From positions 99,219,985-99,283,984 of the forward strand of contig CM043971.1 in assembly GCA_014529385.2 (NCBI GenBank): a stretch of 64,000 bases of DNA. The letters run 5' to 3'. The DNA comes from Adiantum capillus-veneris (Eukaryota; Streptophyta; Polypodiopsida; Polypodiales; Pteridaceae). This document shows, one piece after another, positions 14,474-24,960 of the stretch (the stretch's first letter is position 1; the number at the start of each line of letters is the position of its first letter). The notes under the pieces are model-generated. The model ran no database searches. It saw nothing but the letters and a program-made list of their open reading frames with translations, and was not told where the DNA came from. The position numbers were made by a program, and so were the translations under genes.

Positions 14474-15547
14474 CTAGCACATGAGTAAAGGGAAGTGCCA
14501 GGCCCTGAGGACATGATCATTCCACAAAGGGGAGTAAGCCAAAAGCTTTGCGGAAAGCTTCAAGCTTCTCACGAGACAATGCCTTTGTGAAAGGATCTGC
14601 AAGGTTGTCCTATGTTGGCACATAAACCAAGCTGATCTCTCCTGCTTAGAGCCTCTCCCTGACATAGTGGTAATGCACCTCAATGTGCTTTGTGCGAGCA
14701 TGCGAGGAACTGCCAATGCACTCTGACTGTTAGTGTAGATAGTGTTGGCAGTGTCTTGTCCAACACCCAAATCAGCCATAAGGCGTCTGAGCCATACACA
14801 CTCAACCGTAGTTGTGAATACTGCCCTATACTCAGTCTCACAACTCAAAGTGTCCACAGTAGGTTGCTTCTTGCTCAACCATGATATACATGAACTGCCA
14901 AGCATGTAACAAAAACCACTTGTGGACACTCGCGGGTCAAAACAACCAGCCCAATCTGAGTCCGAAAAAGCATGTAAGTCTGGCGGCAATGATCCCCCCT
15001 TGGGATAAAACAAGCCAAGATGTAAAGTGCCACTAAGGTAGAGAAAAATCCTCTTGACAGCCTGCCAATGCTTAGACCCTGGGCTATGCATAAATCTGCT
15101 GACCTGTGAGACTACAAACTGAATATCCGGCCTCGTGTTGCATACATAAATGAGGCAACAAACAATAGTTTGGTAAAGAGTGACATCAGTATGATCACCA
15201 GCATCATGTAGACTCAACTTCAAACCTGTTTCCATGGGAGTGGCAATAGGTTTGCAATCCTCAAGTCCAAACTTACATAGCAATGTCTCTATGTAACTTT
15301 TCTGACACAAGACAATACCACCATCACACTGCTTAAACTGTATACCCAAGTAATGATGCAACATCCCCAAATATTTCATCTTGAAAGTAGCATTCAAATC
15401 AACCTTAAATTCAGCAATATGTCTCTCATTTGGTCCAGTGATCGGCAAATCATCAACATAAAGAACCACAATGAGAAGTACATCACCCTCACGCTTTACA
15501 TACAATGTGCTTTCTGTTGGACTGTTACACAAGCCTCGTTTAACCAA
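14474..15547 (-). CDS. Copia-B reverse transcriptase C-terminal half and RNase H (357 aa, partial)
   Basis: The frame contains the RT catalytic box VVLYVDDLPITG, then FKMKYLGMLHHYLGIQF, the copia-specific SYIETLLCKFGLEDCKP, DTRPDI-like NTRPDIQFVVSQVSRFM and the RNase H motifs HAFSDSDWAGCFDPRVSTSG and STVDTLSCETEYRA. Function: DNA synthesis and removal of the RNA template. The RT N-terminal half continues upstream (15550-16000) but in other frames (readable pieces: CKKALYGLKQSPRAWYEK). The last roughly 70 residues are a frameshifted read-through of the RNase H end and LTR approach. It is partial and not a usable enzyme. Confidence 0.88.
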   Translation of the reverse strand: MVKRGLCNSPTESTLYVKREGDVLLIVVLYVDDLPITGPNERHIAEFKVDLNATFKMKYLGMLHHYLGIQFKQCDGGIVLCQKSYIETLLCKFGLEDCKPIATPMETGLKLSLHDAGDHTDVTLYQTIVCCLIYVCNTRPDIQFVVSQVSRFMHSPGSKHWQAVKRIFLYLSGTLHLGLFYPKGGSLPPDLHAFSDSDWAGCFDPRVSTSGFCYMLGSSCISWLSKKQPTVDTLSCETEYRAVFTTTVECVWLRRLMADLGVGQDTANTIYTNSQSALAVPRMLAQSTLRCITTMSGRGSKQERSAWFMCQHRTTLQILSQRHCLVRSLKLSAKLLAYSPLWNDHVLRAWHFPLLMC

Positions 15548-16362
15548 TGAGTGTTAGCTTTCTCATACCAAGCACGAGGAGATTGCTTCAACCCATACAA
15601 AGCCTTCTTACATTTGCACACTTTGTCCTCTTGTCCTTTTATGACAAAACCACGAGGTTGCGTTACATAAACTTCCTCAAATATGTCACCATTTAAGAAA
15701 GCAGTAACAATGTCTGATTGATGTACATTTCAACCAAAATGAGCTGCCAATGAACATAGAAAATGCACAGTAGTCATACGACAAGTGGGAGCAAAAGTCT
15801 CTTCATAATCTATGCCTTTTTACTGTGCATAACCCTTTGCAACAAGTCAAGCCTTATGGAGATCGATCTCACCATCCGGCTTGCGTTTCAACTTGTAAAC
15901 CCACTTCGTACCAATGGCCTTTTTGCCAGGAGGCAAATCACATAAAGTCCATGTGTCATTTTCTATAAGTGCATCATATTCTGATGCATGGCAGCCATCC
16001 AATTTTTTGAATTTTGTGCTTCATCAAAAAAGATAGAGGCTCCTCAACATCATGTAAACTAGACACAGCCAAAGCATAACAATTTGATGCATAAGATGCA
16101 TGGCGAGAGCCTGAAGGAGTATGACTAGACACAGGTGCATCCAATTTACTGTCACGCAAAGTGTGCACCATCCATTTTGGCATACCTCTAACCTGCTCAT
16201 TTTCAGCCCTTTCCTCATCAAGTACATCATGTACATCTGCATCAGTAATAGGATGATATCTAGAACATTTTCAGAAACCCCCATAGGTTGTACATTTGCC
16301 TCATTGGAACTTACATTCGTATTTCCACCACTGAAAAGAGGCAACAAAGTGTCATAAATGTC

Positions 16363-17330
16363 CTATGAGCTTACATTACTGTCTCTAGTACATGATAGCA
16401 AGGGCTGAACAGAATCTTCCACAAACACTACATCCCGAGAAACCAGAATACATTTTGTTTGCGGATGATACAACCTGTAATCTTTGCTTTCAGCACTATA
16501 ACCAACAAAAATACATTTGACAGCCTTATCATCCAATTTTCTACGCTGTGTTTGTGGCACCAAAGCATATGCCAAACAACCAAAAACACGCATGTGCTGA
16601 ATAGAAGGCTTTCTATCATGCCCTGCATATGATCATGCCCTACTTCATATGCAGTAATAGACTGCAAAGCTTTCATAGGACACCTGTTAAGTACATAAGT
16701 GGCACACATGATGGCTTCAAGCCAAAAAGAATGCGGCAAAGCTTGACTTTTGACCATACATCATGCCATTTCCGTAGGTGACCTGTTTTTCCTCTCAGCA
16801 ACACCATTTTGTTGAGGTGTATAAGGCACTGTACATCGGTGTTTTATCCCACGATAGCCGGAAATGCATTAAATTCATGAGACATATACTCCCCCCCTCG
16901 ATCGGAACGGAGGGTGCCCATAGTACAGTTCGGGACATTTTCAGCCATAGCCAGAAATTGTTTGAAGCACATAAAAACTTCGGACTTCACTTTAAGCGGA
17001 AATACCCATGCATGCCTGGAGTAATCATCAATGAAAGTCACGAAGTAAAGGTAATTGCCCAAGGACGAAGAGTTTGCATGGGCCCACAAACATCACTATG
17101 CACAAGCTGCAACCTGCATGTGGCCCGAACTGACCATCCTTTGGTTCACAAACCCGTTTTTCAATGCAGTCAAGAGGCGGTAAAGAAGCAACCATATCAG
17201 ATTTTCTGCAAACGCAGCAACCTAGAAAAATTCCGATGACCAAAAGGCAATGCCAAAGTTTTGCATCTGAAATGGCCCTTGAATCTGCAACAACATTTGC
17301 TAAATTTGGTCCACGCTTGTCATACAATTG
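16363..17330 (-). pseudogene. Copia-B integrase, frameshifted
   Basis: Three overlapping frames together spell a copia integrase: the start of the core with YLYFVTFIDDYSRHAWVFPL (first catalytic Asp), TLRSDRGGEYMS (second Asp), [12 protein letters not shown] (catalytic Glu), then SFWLEAIMCATYVLNRCP and RVFGCLAYALVP with KCIFVGYS. The pieces lie at 16844-17089, 16428-16757 and 16363-16593. At least two frame changes separate them, so no single product can be made. Confidence 0.85.
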
Positions 17331-17423
17331 AGCTTATACACCCATAGCACAAAAGGCCAGATGCAACAATTTCATCACCAAAACTGTGATCATGCACTGT
17401 ACATCTGTCATCCACCAATTTGA

Positions 17424-17903
17424 TTACAATCCAAGTCTGAGCAAGTGCGGATATACAGACAAGAGATTCTTCTTGATCCCAGGTACATAAGGTGCATCAA
17501 CAAAGTTGAAGGAACTGCCATTTGCAGCAGTAAGCACAATCTTTCCAACTCCCTGAACTGGAATAAGAGGCATTTTTGGCACAAGTGACTGAATTTCCAT
17601 GAGGGGCAGACTCGAGAGAGGTAAACAATCACGAAGTCCAAGTCTAGCAAAGTGCGGATATAGAAAGAGATTATTCTTGATCCCAGGTACATAAAGTGCA
17701 TCAACAAGTGTGAAGGAACTGCCATTTGCAGCAGTAAGCACAATCTTTTCAAACTCCCTGAACTGGATAAGAGGCATTTTTGGCACAAGTGACTGAATTT
17801 CCTGAGGGCAGACTCGAGAGAGGTAAACAATCACGTGTGAGGTAATGTGCTTTGTAGCACATATCGAAATACACACATGTGAATTGCAGCAACTGACAAG
17901 CAT
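17424..17903 (-). pseudogene. Copia-B protease region with internal tandem duplication
   Basis: The minus strand encodes LTAANGSSFTLVDALYVPGI then, about 210 bp later, LTAANGSSFNFVDAPYVPGI. Each is preceded by EIQSLVPKMPLI and followed by a YPHxxRLGL segment. This block normally follows the retropepsin DSGA site once in copia polyproteins. Here the roughly 200-bp segment is duplicated in tandem (about 17430-17635 and 17636-17840) with small differences, including an extra base that shifts frame. Confidence 0.8.
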
Positions 17904-17929
17904 GCATCATGGACAGTAGGATTGTAAGG

Positions 17930-18956
17930 TGCACTCTGCACTTAAAAGCCCATTATGCATCAACATCAATATTACGTTCTTATACAGAAGACTGAACAAT
18001 GGCTGCATTTGTAGTGGAACCAGCTTTGCATGGAACCACCTCTTTCTTCTTAGCCTCTTTTGCCTTCAATTGGACACTGGCTTGATCAAGTAATCATTAG
18101 CTTTACAATAATGGAAACGCATCTTCTTTTTTCCTTATCACTAGAATTTCCAGATGAAGTGTTGCCAGAGACAGCATTAGGAACGTTTTTGTCACTCGCA
18201 GCGAACCATAAGAAGTGGCTGCATTGCTGTTAACACCCTTTCTTTGAGAAGCAATTAAAGCTGTTCAACTGCACTGTTGTAGTTGGTTTTTTTGGAAACT
18301 CTTGCAACAGCAATGTGATAATGCATCAAACTTGACAACTTTGGGATTTCTTGTGGTATAAGTCTCCAAGTACTAGCAAAAGTCTGGTAAAAATCTGGTA
18401 AGGCATAAAAAATGTTGCACAAGGAAATGTCTGAAATTATTCACCTGCAGAAAAATTAGCTTGCTCATTGATATCCTTGACCACTAGCAAGGAAGTGTCC
18501 ATATCATCTTCCTCATGCATAATCTTCAACTCAGTTTATTTACGCAAGAAGCAATTTTAGCCTTCATTGCGGCTTGCATAAAGACTGCTAGAATATCCCA
18601 AGCCTGCTTTGCAGATTTGTTGAACGGTGTGAGGAACAATGGTGCGTTTCATAGACAATGCAATTAATGCATGAGCTTGGCATCTTAACATCCAACAAGC
18701 TTACTACGTAGGCAAAAACAACCTAATAGAAACAATCTTTGCAGCAAGAGCTGCAACATCATCAACATCGCTACATCTCAGTTCCAGACGCCCATGTTTG
18801 CATCATATAAGCCAACATAGGGTAGTTGTCCCCATCTAACCTGTGCTCAGCAGCAAACATCTTGAACACATCTGTGTTGTTGTTGTCAGCCATGGTAAAT
18901 GCTGCACCTGATGTGAAAACTGGCTGAAAATAGGAGAAACGAAGCGGGAACAACAC
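17930..18956 (-). pseudogene. Copia-B gag remnant
   Basis: The start is readable as MADNNNTDVFKMFAAEHRLD (ATG near 18893), followed by DGDNYPMLAYMMQTW, typical of copia Gag N-termini (tightly bound start, then WxxxM). Farther along, frames are broken and only scattered matches remain. The Lys/Thr-rich basic stretch near 18010-18200 may be the nucleocapsid part, but no intact zinc knuckle could be read. Confidence 0.65.
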
Positions 18957-18960
18957 GTGC

Positions 18961-19204
18961 TATGTAGCACAAACCATAGAAGACTATAAGACAAAGACCA
19001 TATTAGGTATTTTGGTAAAAATCTCACATTATGGGAATCTCCAAATCGACCGAATTCATGTAATTTGGGAATTTTCCACTTAAAGTGGGAAAAATTGAGG
19101 TGTGTGGCTAGTAAATAAAGTGAAAATCTCATAGGATTGTGGTGTTGATAAACACCAAAAGTTAAGAGGATGTACAACACATGGATTTGAACAATAACTA
19201 TAAA
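18961..19204. other. Unassigned spacer between copia-B and the DUF7869-like gene
   Basis: AT-rich with no repeat family recognised. It could be the 3' flank of the DUF7869-like gene or the truncated copia leader. No LTR or primer site is visible. Confidence 0.4.
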
Positions 19205-22200
19205 TTACATAAAACAAAGAAGATACAAAAAAATTTTGTTTACAAATTGACTAGTAATAGTCACAATAGAAGCTCCACATATTTCTAACTCCACATTTGA
19301 TACCATATCTGAACTTTGATCCAAGTGTGGCTGATGTGCACGAGTGAGGCCTTCTTTGGCTTTTAGAGCATGTCTTTCTGGAATCTTTATTCTAGAAAAT
19401 GGTCCTTCTTTGTTGGGTCTCCAGGACCAAACAATTGCATCTATAGTTTCCCACACTTGTGGGTCCTTATAGTTGACAGCCCAATAACCCTTCCAACAAT
19501 TACTGTAAGCTTGAGTATCTGTCATCCCACTTTTTCTCGCGCAAGGTGCCCAATATTGAATCAAGAGTTTTCTGTAGTTTGGTGATGTAGGCTCATTATC
19601 AATGTCAGATAAAGCCATTGCAAGCCACACTGGATAGATTTCTGTGTCACTCGGAACAAGCATAAGAAAGTCACCTTGGTGCACATCAGACATAGGGTCA
19701 AACTCTTCCCTTGGCCTATCTCGTTGAGGCCCACAAAAATGATCGTTCAACTCTTCAAGGCCTAGGAATCTTTCTGCTCCTTGTTGCAAATTCATTGTAG
19801 TGCTTTGTAGGTGACAATATTCTTGAGTTTTTGGCCAAAACATTTCATACAAGACTCCCTCTGATATGATTGCTTTTCCAATCTCTTCAATTACCTTACT
19901 CCAATAATCTATCACGGGTCTATAATATCGCGGAATACTTGAACCATTCCCTAAATTTTTCCAACATTGTATATAGTTCTTTAGCCCCAAAATGACTTCT
20001 TCGTGGGCCTTGACATACTCCGCCATTTGTACTAGAGGTGGATCTCCATGTGGTAACATTGGCTTGCCTTCTGTGTCTGTTTTCCAAAAGCGAATACTTC
20101 CACTCCAACTTGATACACCTACATGTGCCTTATATTGCATCATTGGTGTCTCATCCTGCATAAAGAACCTGAACGAAGCGGTTTGGAATGTCCAACAAGT
20201 ATGTCTTGTCCATCACAAAGATAGCCATCACAATATTGCTTGAAATCGGGATCTTTGTGAAAAAATGGAGCTGGAGATGAAGATGAGCTGTTTGTAATGT
20301 ATCCATCAAATGTGGCAAAGTATAGGTTTGTGTAACTCTCAACTTCTCTGAAAACCTACTAAACATGGCATCTATGTCCTCATGTGTATGCCCAACCATT
20401 AAAAATCCCAGCTGGATGGTTTTGAAAACACCCCTTGCAACAAGCATTGACAAATAGGCAAATAAGTATCGATTTTTGTTTTCCCGTGCACAATTATCCA
20501 ATTGTAGCAACAAGTTCTCTGGCAATCTGCGAAATGTTGATCCCAATTCCTCTTCTGCAATTTCTGACGACTGCACAATGGGCTCTTTTCCATCACTCAA
20601 GTTATGTAGTCCAAAGCATCCCTTGAGTTCAAAGCATGTAGTAGTGAAATATTGCTCCTTGGAAGTCCATTTGTTACTAGATCACCAAGAGGATGCTTAT
20701 CTATCCTCTCGAGGTTATGTAAACAATTAGCAATTGAGCCAATTGTAAGATTTGGATCACTGGCCACAAACCATATTCAAGACAAAGTGTCCGTAATGAC
20801 CTTCTCCATGTCCATGAGTGATCATGCCAATCAATGCCACCTGCAGATTATATCCTGAATCCACACCCTTGGGAACAATGCGTAATCTAGGAATGGCAGT
20901 CTCTTTTGATCCATCTTATCATGGATTATGCATACATATTTTTGTGGTTGAGTTTCTGAATACGTGCGCCATGCATAATATAGGCTTCTGCAACTCTTTT
21001 GTTGTGCCATGTGAACTTCTCTCTCCCTCAAGAGAAGAGCTCTCTCTTCAATAGAAGGTTTAGCTTCTAACCTTGCCTTGATTGAGCTACAAATATTGCA
21101 CTTAGAGAACTCACACGTCTTTGTTAAAGTGACATGTGGGTACTCTTTGTTCCAAATTCTACCAAAAGAAGATTGGGATAGCTTCTTCTCATAGCCCATT
21201 TGGTCAAGTGTCGTGTTGATTTCACATAAAATATCCACGTTTGTATGTTGATGGAATCACCAATTGAGTCTCTCTTGAGCCATCTAGTAGTGTTCTACTT
21301 CTATGTGGCATCTTCTCAGAGTTGTTTTCCACAAACTCATTTAGTAGTGCTCTTGCTAAACTCAAGTAATGTGTTTCCATGTACATATTGGCGCACACCA
21401 TTTTCAAAGTTCTCCTTGTATCGATAAAATGATGTCTTTGGTATTCCATGTAGCTCATACCATGCTCTACAACAAACAATAAGCCATTTAGCCTGAATTG
21501 GTATCGTGACTTCTCATCTTTCTGATAACATATAGAAAGAACATCATAAACATAATTAGTGCGTGATTTTTGAGACTCTCCCCAAAATTGTTGTCGTAAC
21601 CTTGTCACCATATCACGATCTGCAAATTGGCAGCATTTTTGTGCACAACAATCAATGCATGATACCCTTTGAATTGATTTGTTTGAAAGGTAAAAAGTCG
21701 AAGCTAGTGCTGCTTTTGATTTTTGAGTCCTGTTCATGAAAGTGTATCGTCTCTTCCTTGACAACTGGACAACATTACTCCCATCAAGTTTTTTTCCAAC
21801 ATTGCCATCGTTGGATACATCCTCATATGTAGCATGCATGCCATCAACAGGAACAAAGCGTTGTAATGGGCTCCCATTCAACATTGTTGTCTGCTTGATG
21901 GGCCACTTTAGCAAAGTGATGCTACCCACTTCAACCACATCATCAATGCTTGCATTTTCTCTTTCAATACCCACACCCACACAATCAGGACCAAGTTCCT
22001 GAAAGTTGACATAATCATGTGGAAATACATATAAGATGGTCCCTTCATTCATGGTTTGCATCATTGTGTCATCTTTTAAAAGGACCCTCTGATTTCTCCA
22101 AGACTCTCGAATCATTGCTTCAAATTCTGGGCTTGTCATAGGTATTGCATCTGTAACTAGAGGATCAGAATGATCATGTTCTTCATCACCATTGTAGCTT

Positions 22201-22481
22201 TCGTGTGGATCAATTAAGTTCCCATTTAATACAAAAGATTGCAAAAGAAGCTTTGACCATCGAACAACACTCCATAATGAGCCTTGGAGAGATGAAGTAT
22301 CCATTGTAGGAAAAGGTAGGACCACATCCTTCAAGCATTCCTCCACTAGTATGGAGACATTTCCCAGCCCTATCTTTGTACCACCACAAGTGGAATCTGG
22401 ATCTGTTCTACACACACAACCAATACCAACGATTTCATTGTCAAGTATCATATGTACTTTCTCCCCAGATTCGAAGTCCAT
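19205..22481 (-). pseudogene. DUF7869-like gene (putative RNase H-fold transposase), frameshifted
   Basis: Read through 1-nt frame changes near 21240, 20875, 20765, 20640 and 20158, the minus strand gives one long protein. The N-terminal region has SCIDCCAQKCCQF and VTRLRQQFWGESQKSR. Then come CEFSKCNICSSIKARLEAK, YVCIIHDKMDQKRLP, GMITHGHGEGHYGHFVLNMV, LQLDNCARENKNRYLFAYL and MVGHTHEDIDAMFSRFSEKL, and a C-terminal part with DETPMMQYKAH. These are hallmarks of plant and algal proteins annotated DUF7869. The spacing of Asp in HDKMDQ, Asp in LDNC and Glu/Asp in HEDID resembles the DDE/D triad of cut-and-paste transposases. This is my inference from pattern, not an established function. The frame breaks imply a dead copy, or assembly indels. 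The repeat arrays begin just upstream. Confidence 0.7.
21222..22481 (-). CDS. DUF7869-like protein, intact N-terminal ORF (419 aa)
   Basis: The start ATG follows a good 3' splice site on the minus strand (TTTTTACTTACAG then GATGGACTTC), so it is probably the first coding exon after a 5' UTR intron. Residues 1-250 are acidic and of unknown fold. About aa 285-330 holds a Cys-rich SCIDCCAQKCCQF motif and a basic LRQQFWGESQKSRTNYVYD segment that in related proteins precedes the DUF7869 core and may bind zinc. The frame ends in a +1 shift (near 21240), after which VDILCEINTTLDQMGYEKK continues the protein. Confidence 0.6.
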   Translation of the reverse strand: MDFESGEKVHMILDNEIVGIGCVCRTDPDSTCGGTKIGLGNVSILVEECLKDVVLPFPTMDTSSLQGSLWSVVRWSKLLLQSFVLNGNLIDPHESYNGDEEHDHSDPLVTDAIPMTSPEFEAMIRESWRNQRVLLKDDTMMQTMNEGTILYVFPHDYVNFQELGPDCVGVGIERENASIDDVVEVGSITLLKWPIKQTTMLNGSPLQRFVPVDGMHATYEDVSNDGNVGKKLDGSNVVQLSRKRRYTFMNRTQKSKAALASTFYLSNKSIQRVSCIDCCAQKCCQFADRDMVTRLRQQFWGESQKSRTNYVYDVLSICYQKDEKSRYQFRLNGLLFVVEHGMSYMEYQRHHFIDTRRTLKMVCANMYMETHYLSLARALLNEFVENNSEKMPHRSRTLLDGSRETQLVIPSTYKRGYFM

Positions 22482-22500
22482 CCTGTAAGTAAAAAGATTA
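22482..22500 (-). promoter_or_regulatory. Candidate 3' splice site before the DUF7869-like start
   Basis: The minus strand reads CTTTTTACTTACAG/GATGGACTTC, a pyrimidine-rich AG acceptor one base before the ATG. A matching donor-like ATGCAA/GTAAGTC lies on the minus strand near 25910, suggesting that array A sits in a 5' UTR intron. Confidence 0.5.
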
Positions 22501-22574
22501 CATTGTTAAATCCATAGTTATAGAAAAATACTCTTCAAACAAAAAATCATGCTACAACATGAAAAAGGTTTGCA

Positions 22575-24125
22575 TAGGTTGGACAAGTGGTGAACCTTGA
22601 GACCAAATCCTCCTTGCTATATTAATGGAAGCAAGGTTGGACAAGTGGTGGACCTAGTTGTAATACCCACTGCCACCTATCAACTACTATAGGACTATGC
22701 TTTCCAATGTCCAAGTATCCCTTGAGTCTTTCAAGGTTGAACACATGGTGGACCTTGAAACAAAAATCCCCTTTCTATATAAGAGCATAGCTTGGACAAG
22801 TGGTGGACCTAGTTATAATGCCCAATATCCAAGGTGAAATACCTTAGGACTTTGCTACCTTGCTTGCCAATGTTTACGTAGCCCCTCATTTCTTTAATGG
22901 AAGTAAGGTTGGACAAGTGGTGGACCTTGAAACCAAAGCCTCTTTGCTATATAAGAGCATAGGTTGGACCTAGTTTTAATACCCACTGCCACCTATCAAC
23001 TACTATAGGACTATGCTTTCCAATGTCCAAGTATCCCTTGAGTCTTTCAAGTTGAACACGTGGTGGACCTTGAAACGAAAATCCCCTTTCTATATTAGAA
23101 AGGTTGAACACATGGTGGACCTTGAAACAAAAATCCCCTTTCTTTATCAGAGCATAGCTTGGACAAGTGGTGGACCTAGTTATAATGCCCAATATCCAAG
23201 GTGAAACACCTTAGGACCTTGCTACCTTGCTTGCCAATGTTTACGTAGCCCCTCATTTCTTTAATGGAAGCAAGGTTGGACAAGTGGTGGACCTTGAAAG
23301 CAAAGCCTCTTTGCTATATGAGAGCATAGGTTGGACCTAGTTGTAATACCCACTGCCACCTATCAACTACTATAGGACTATGCTTTCCAATGTCCAAGTA
23401 TCCCTTGAGTCTTGCAAGGTTGAACACGTGGTGGACCTTGAAACCAAAATCCCCTTTCTATATCAGAGCATAGCTTGGACAAGTGGTGGACCTAGTTATA
23501 AAGCCCCTCCTTTCTTTAATGAAAGAAAGGTTGGAAAAGTGGTGAATCTTGAAACCCAAACCCTTTGGCTATATATAGAGGATATCTTGGACAAGTGGTG
23601 GGCTTAGTTGTAGTATCCAATGTCCAAGGTCCAAGGTGAACTATGTAAAGACCTTACTTCCAAAAACAGAGTCGTACAAGTGGTTCTCCTTGAAACCAAA
23701 ACCTCCTTAGTGTATTAGAACATAGCTTGGAGAAGTGGTGGACTTAGTTGTAATGGTGAATGTCCAAAGCAAACTATTATAGGACCTTGCTTCCCAAATC
23801 AAGTTTGGACAAGTGGTGGATCTTGAAACCAAAACCCCCTTACTCTATTAGAGCATAGCTTAGATAAGTGGTGGACCTAGCTGCCATGGAAAATGTTCAA
23901 TCTGAACTGCTGTAAGGACCTTGCTATTAAATGTCTAAGTAGAGCTAGCTTCTTTAATGGAATCAAGGTTGGGAAAGTGGTGCATCTTGAAACCAAAAGC
24001 CCTTTATTGTATTAGAGCATAGCTTGGACAAGTGAGGGACCTAGTTTTAATGTGTGATGTCCAAAGAAAAGTATTACAAGACCTTGCTTTCCAATATTTG
24101 AATTGGTCAAGTGGTTAAAACTAAG
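22575..24125 (+). repeat. Array A of the TTGGACAAGTGGTGGACCTT core
   Basis: The core recurs about every 50-150 bp in plus orientation. A larger unit (phrases TGCCACCTATCAACTACTAT, CCAAGTATCCCTTGAGTC and TGCTTGCCAATGTTTACGTA) repeats with starts near 22671, 22987 and 23354, that is 316- and 367-bp steps. After 23640 the copies are more diverged. It lies directly upstream of the minus-strand DUF7869-like gene. Confidence 0.9.
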
Positions 24126-24960
24126 TATAAAACTTTGACCATTTTCTTCTCGAATTGCCAAAAAGCTAGTTTTAGACACCCCTAAATGAAAATGGTTTAG
24201 GGTGGCCTTAAACAATGTTTTTTCAAAGACTTGAACAAAAGGGTTGCGAAGAGTAATGACAATTTATTGTGGCTTGAAGTGCCTGAGTATGTGAAAACAA
24301 GCCTAGGTTTTCCACGAGGCAAAAGGTGACATAATAAGAACATTGGAAAGTTAGGATTGACCATGTGGCCTAAACTTTGGCAAGTGAAGTGGTGGCCAAG
24401 TTTTGTGGCACAGTGTGCACTTGGTCCTATATGTGTTGACCACTTGGCTAAATCTAGGACCATAAGGCCAAACCTTTGGCACCTTAAATATAGTATGGGA
24501 CATAATCTAGAACTGCTATAGTAAATTAGTAGTATAGCTAATATGTTAATATTTGTATTATATTTAAGTATATGCTAATATAATTTATGTTCAAAATTTC
24601 ACTAATGAAGAATGTTCCCATTTAGCACTCCAGATGCGGGGTCTTAGGGCAATGCCACAATGGGGTGACAAGGCAGCGCTTCCACGTGAGGTTTGGGGGT
24701 AGCGCTCTTGATGGGGATGTGGAATATAGCGCTCTCGATGGCGGGGCTTGGGAGGTTGATTTTGGGATATTGTTCTGGGTGGGGTGGGGCAGCGCCCAGG
24801 CGGGTCAAGGGGCGGCATTCCTAGTATAGAGTTACGCATGTTTTTCATATTTTCAACCATGATTTCTTTAATTTTGGTCGTGTGAATTGGTTAATTTTTT
24901 ATATTGCTTTTGTTTTTTTTAATCCTATGATAAAACATGGACTTGTAGCATACGTGGCAT
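24126..24960. other. Gene-poor spacer
   Basis: AT-rich, with a locally GC-richer part at 24640-24830 that contains GGGTAGCGCTC/GATAGCGCTCTC-like short repeats. No gene supported. Confidence 0.5.

Larger units (their letters stand above)
14215..18960 (-). mobile_element. Ty1-copia element copia-B, broken, 5' LTR not found
   Basis: Minus-strand order: gag start (about 18893), gag and zinc region with many frame breaks (18000-18890), a duplicated protease segment (17424-17903), integrase (about 16363-17330), RT (about 14960-16000), RNase H (about 14550-14960) and a 3' LTR (14441-14215). At the 5' side I find neither a copy of the LTR nor a TGGTATCAGAGC primer site up to 19200, so the element is truncated there. 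Frameshifts are numerous, which indicates a dead copy. Confidence 0.85.

Noticed and set aside
14690-14884. Plus-strand ORFs over copia-B and copia-A (for example 137-493, 15353-15550, 16778-17239)
   Set aside because: They are antisense shadows of minus-strand copia coding sequence.
19300-19315. Primer-binding-site-like TTTGATACCATATCTG for the copia-B 5' end
   Set aside because: It lacks the GCTCTGATACCA form and lies inside the DUF7869-like coding frame.
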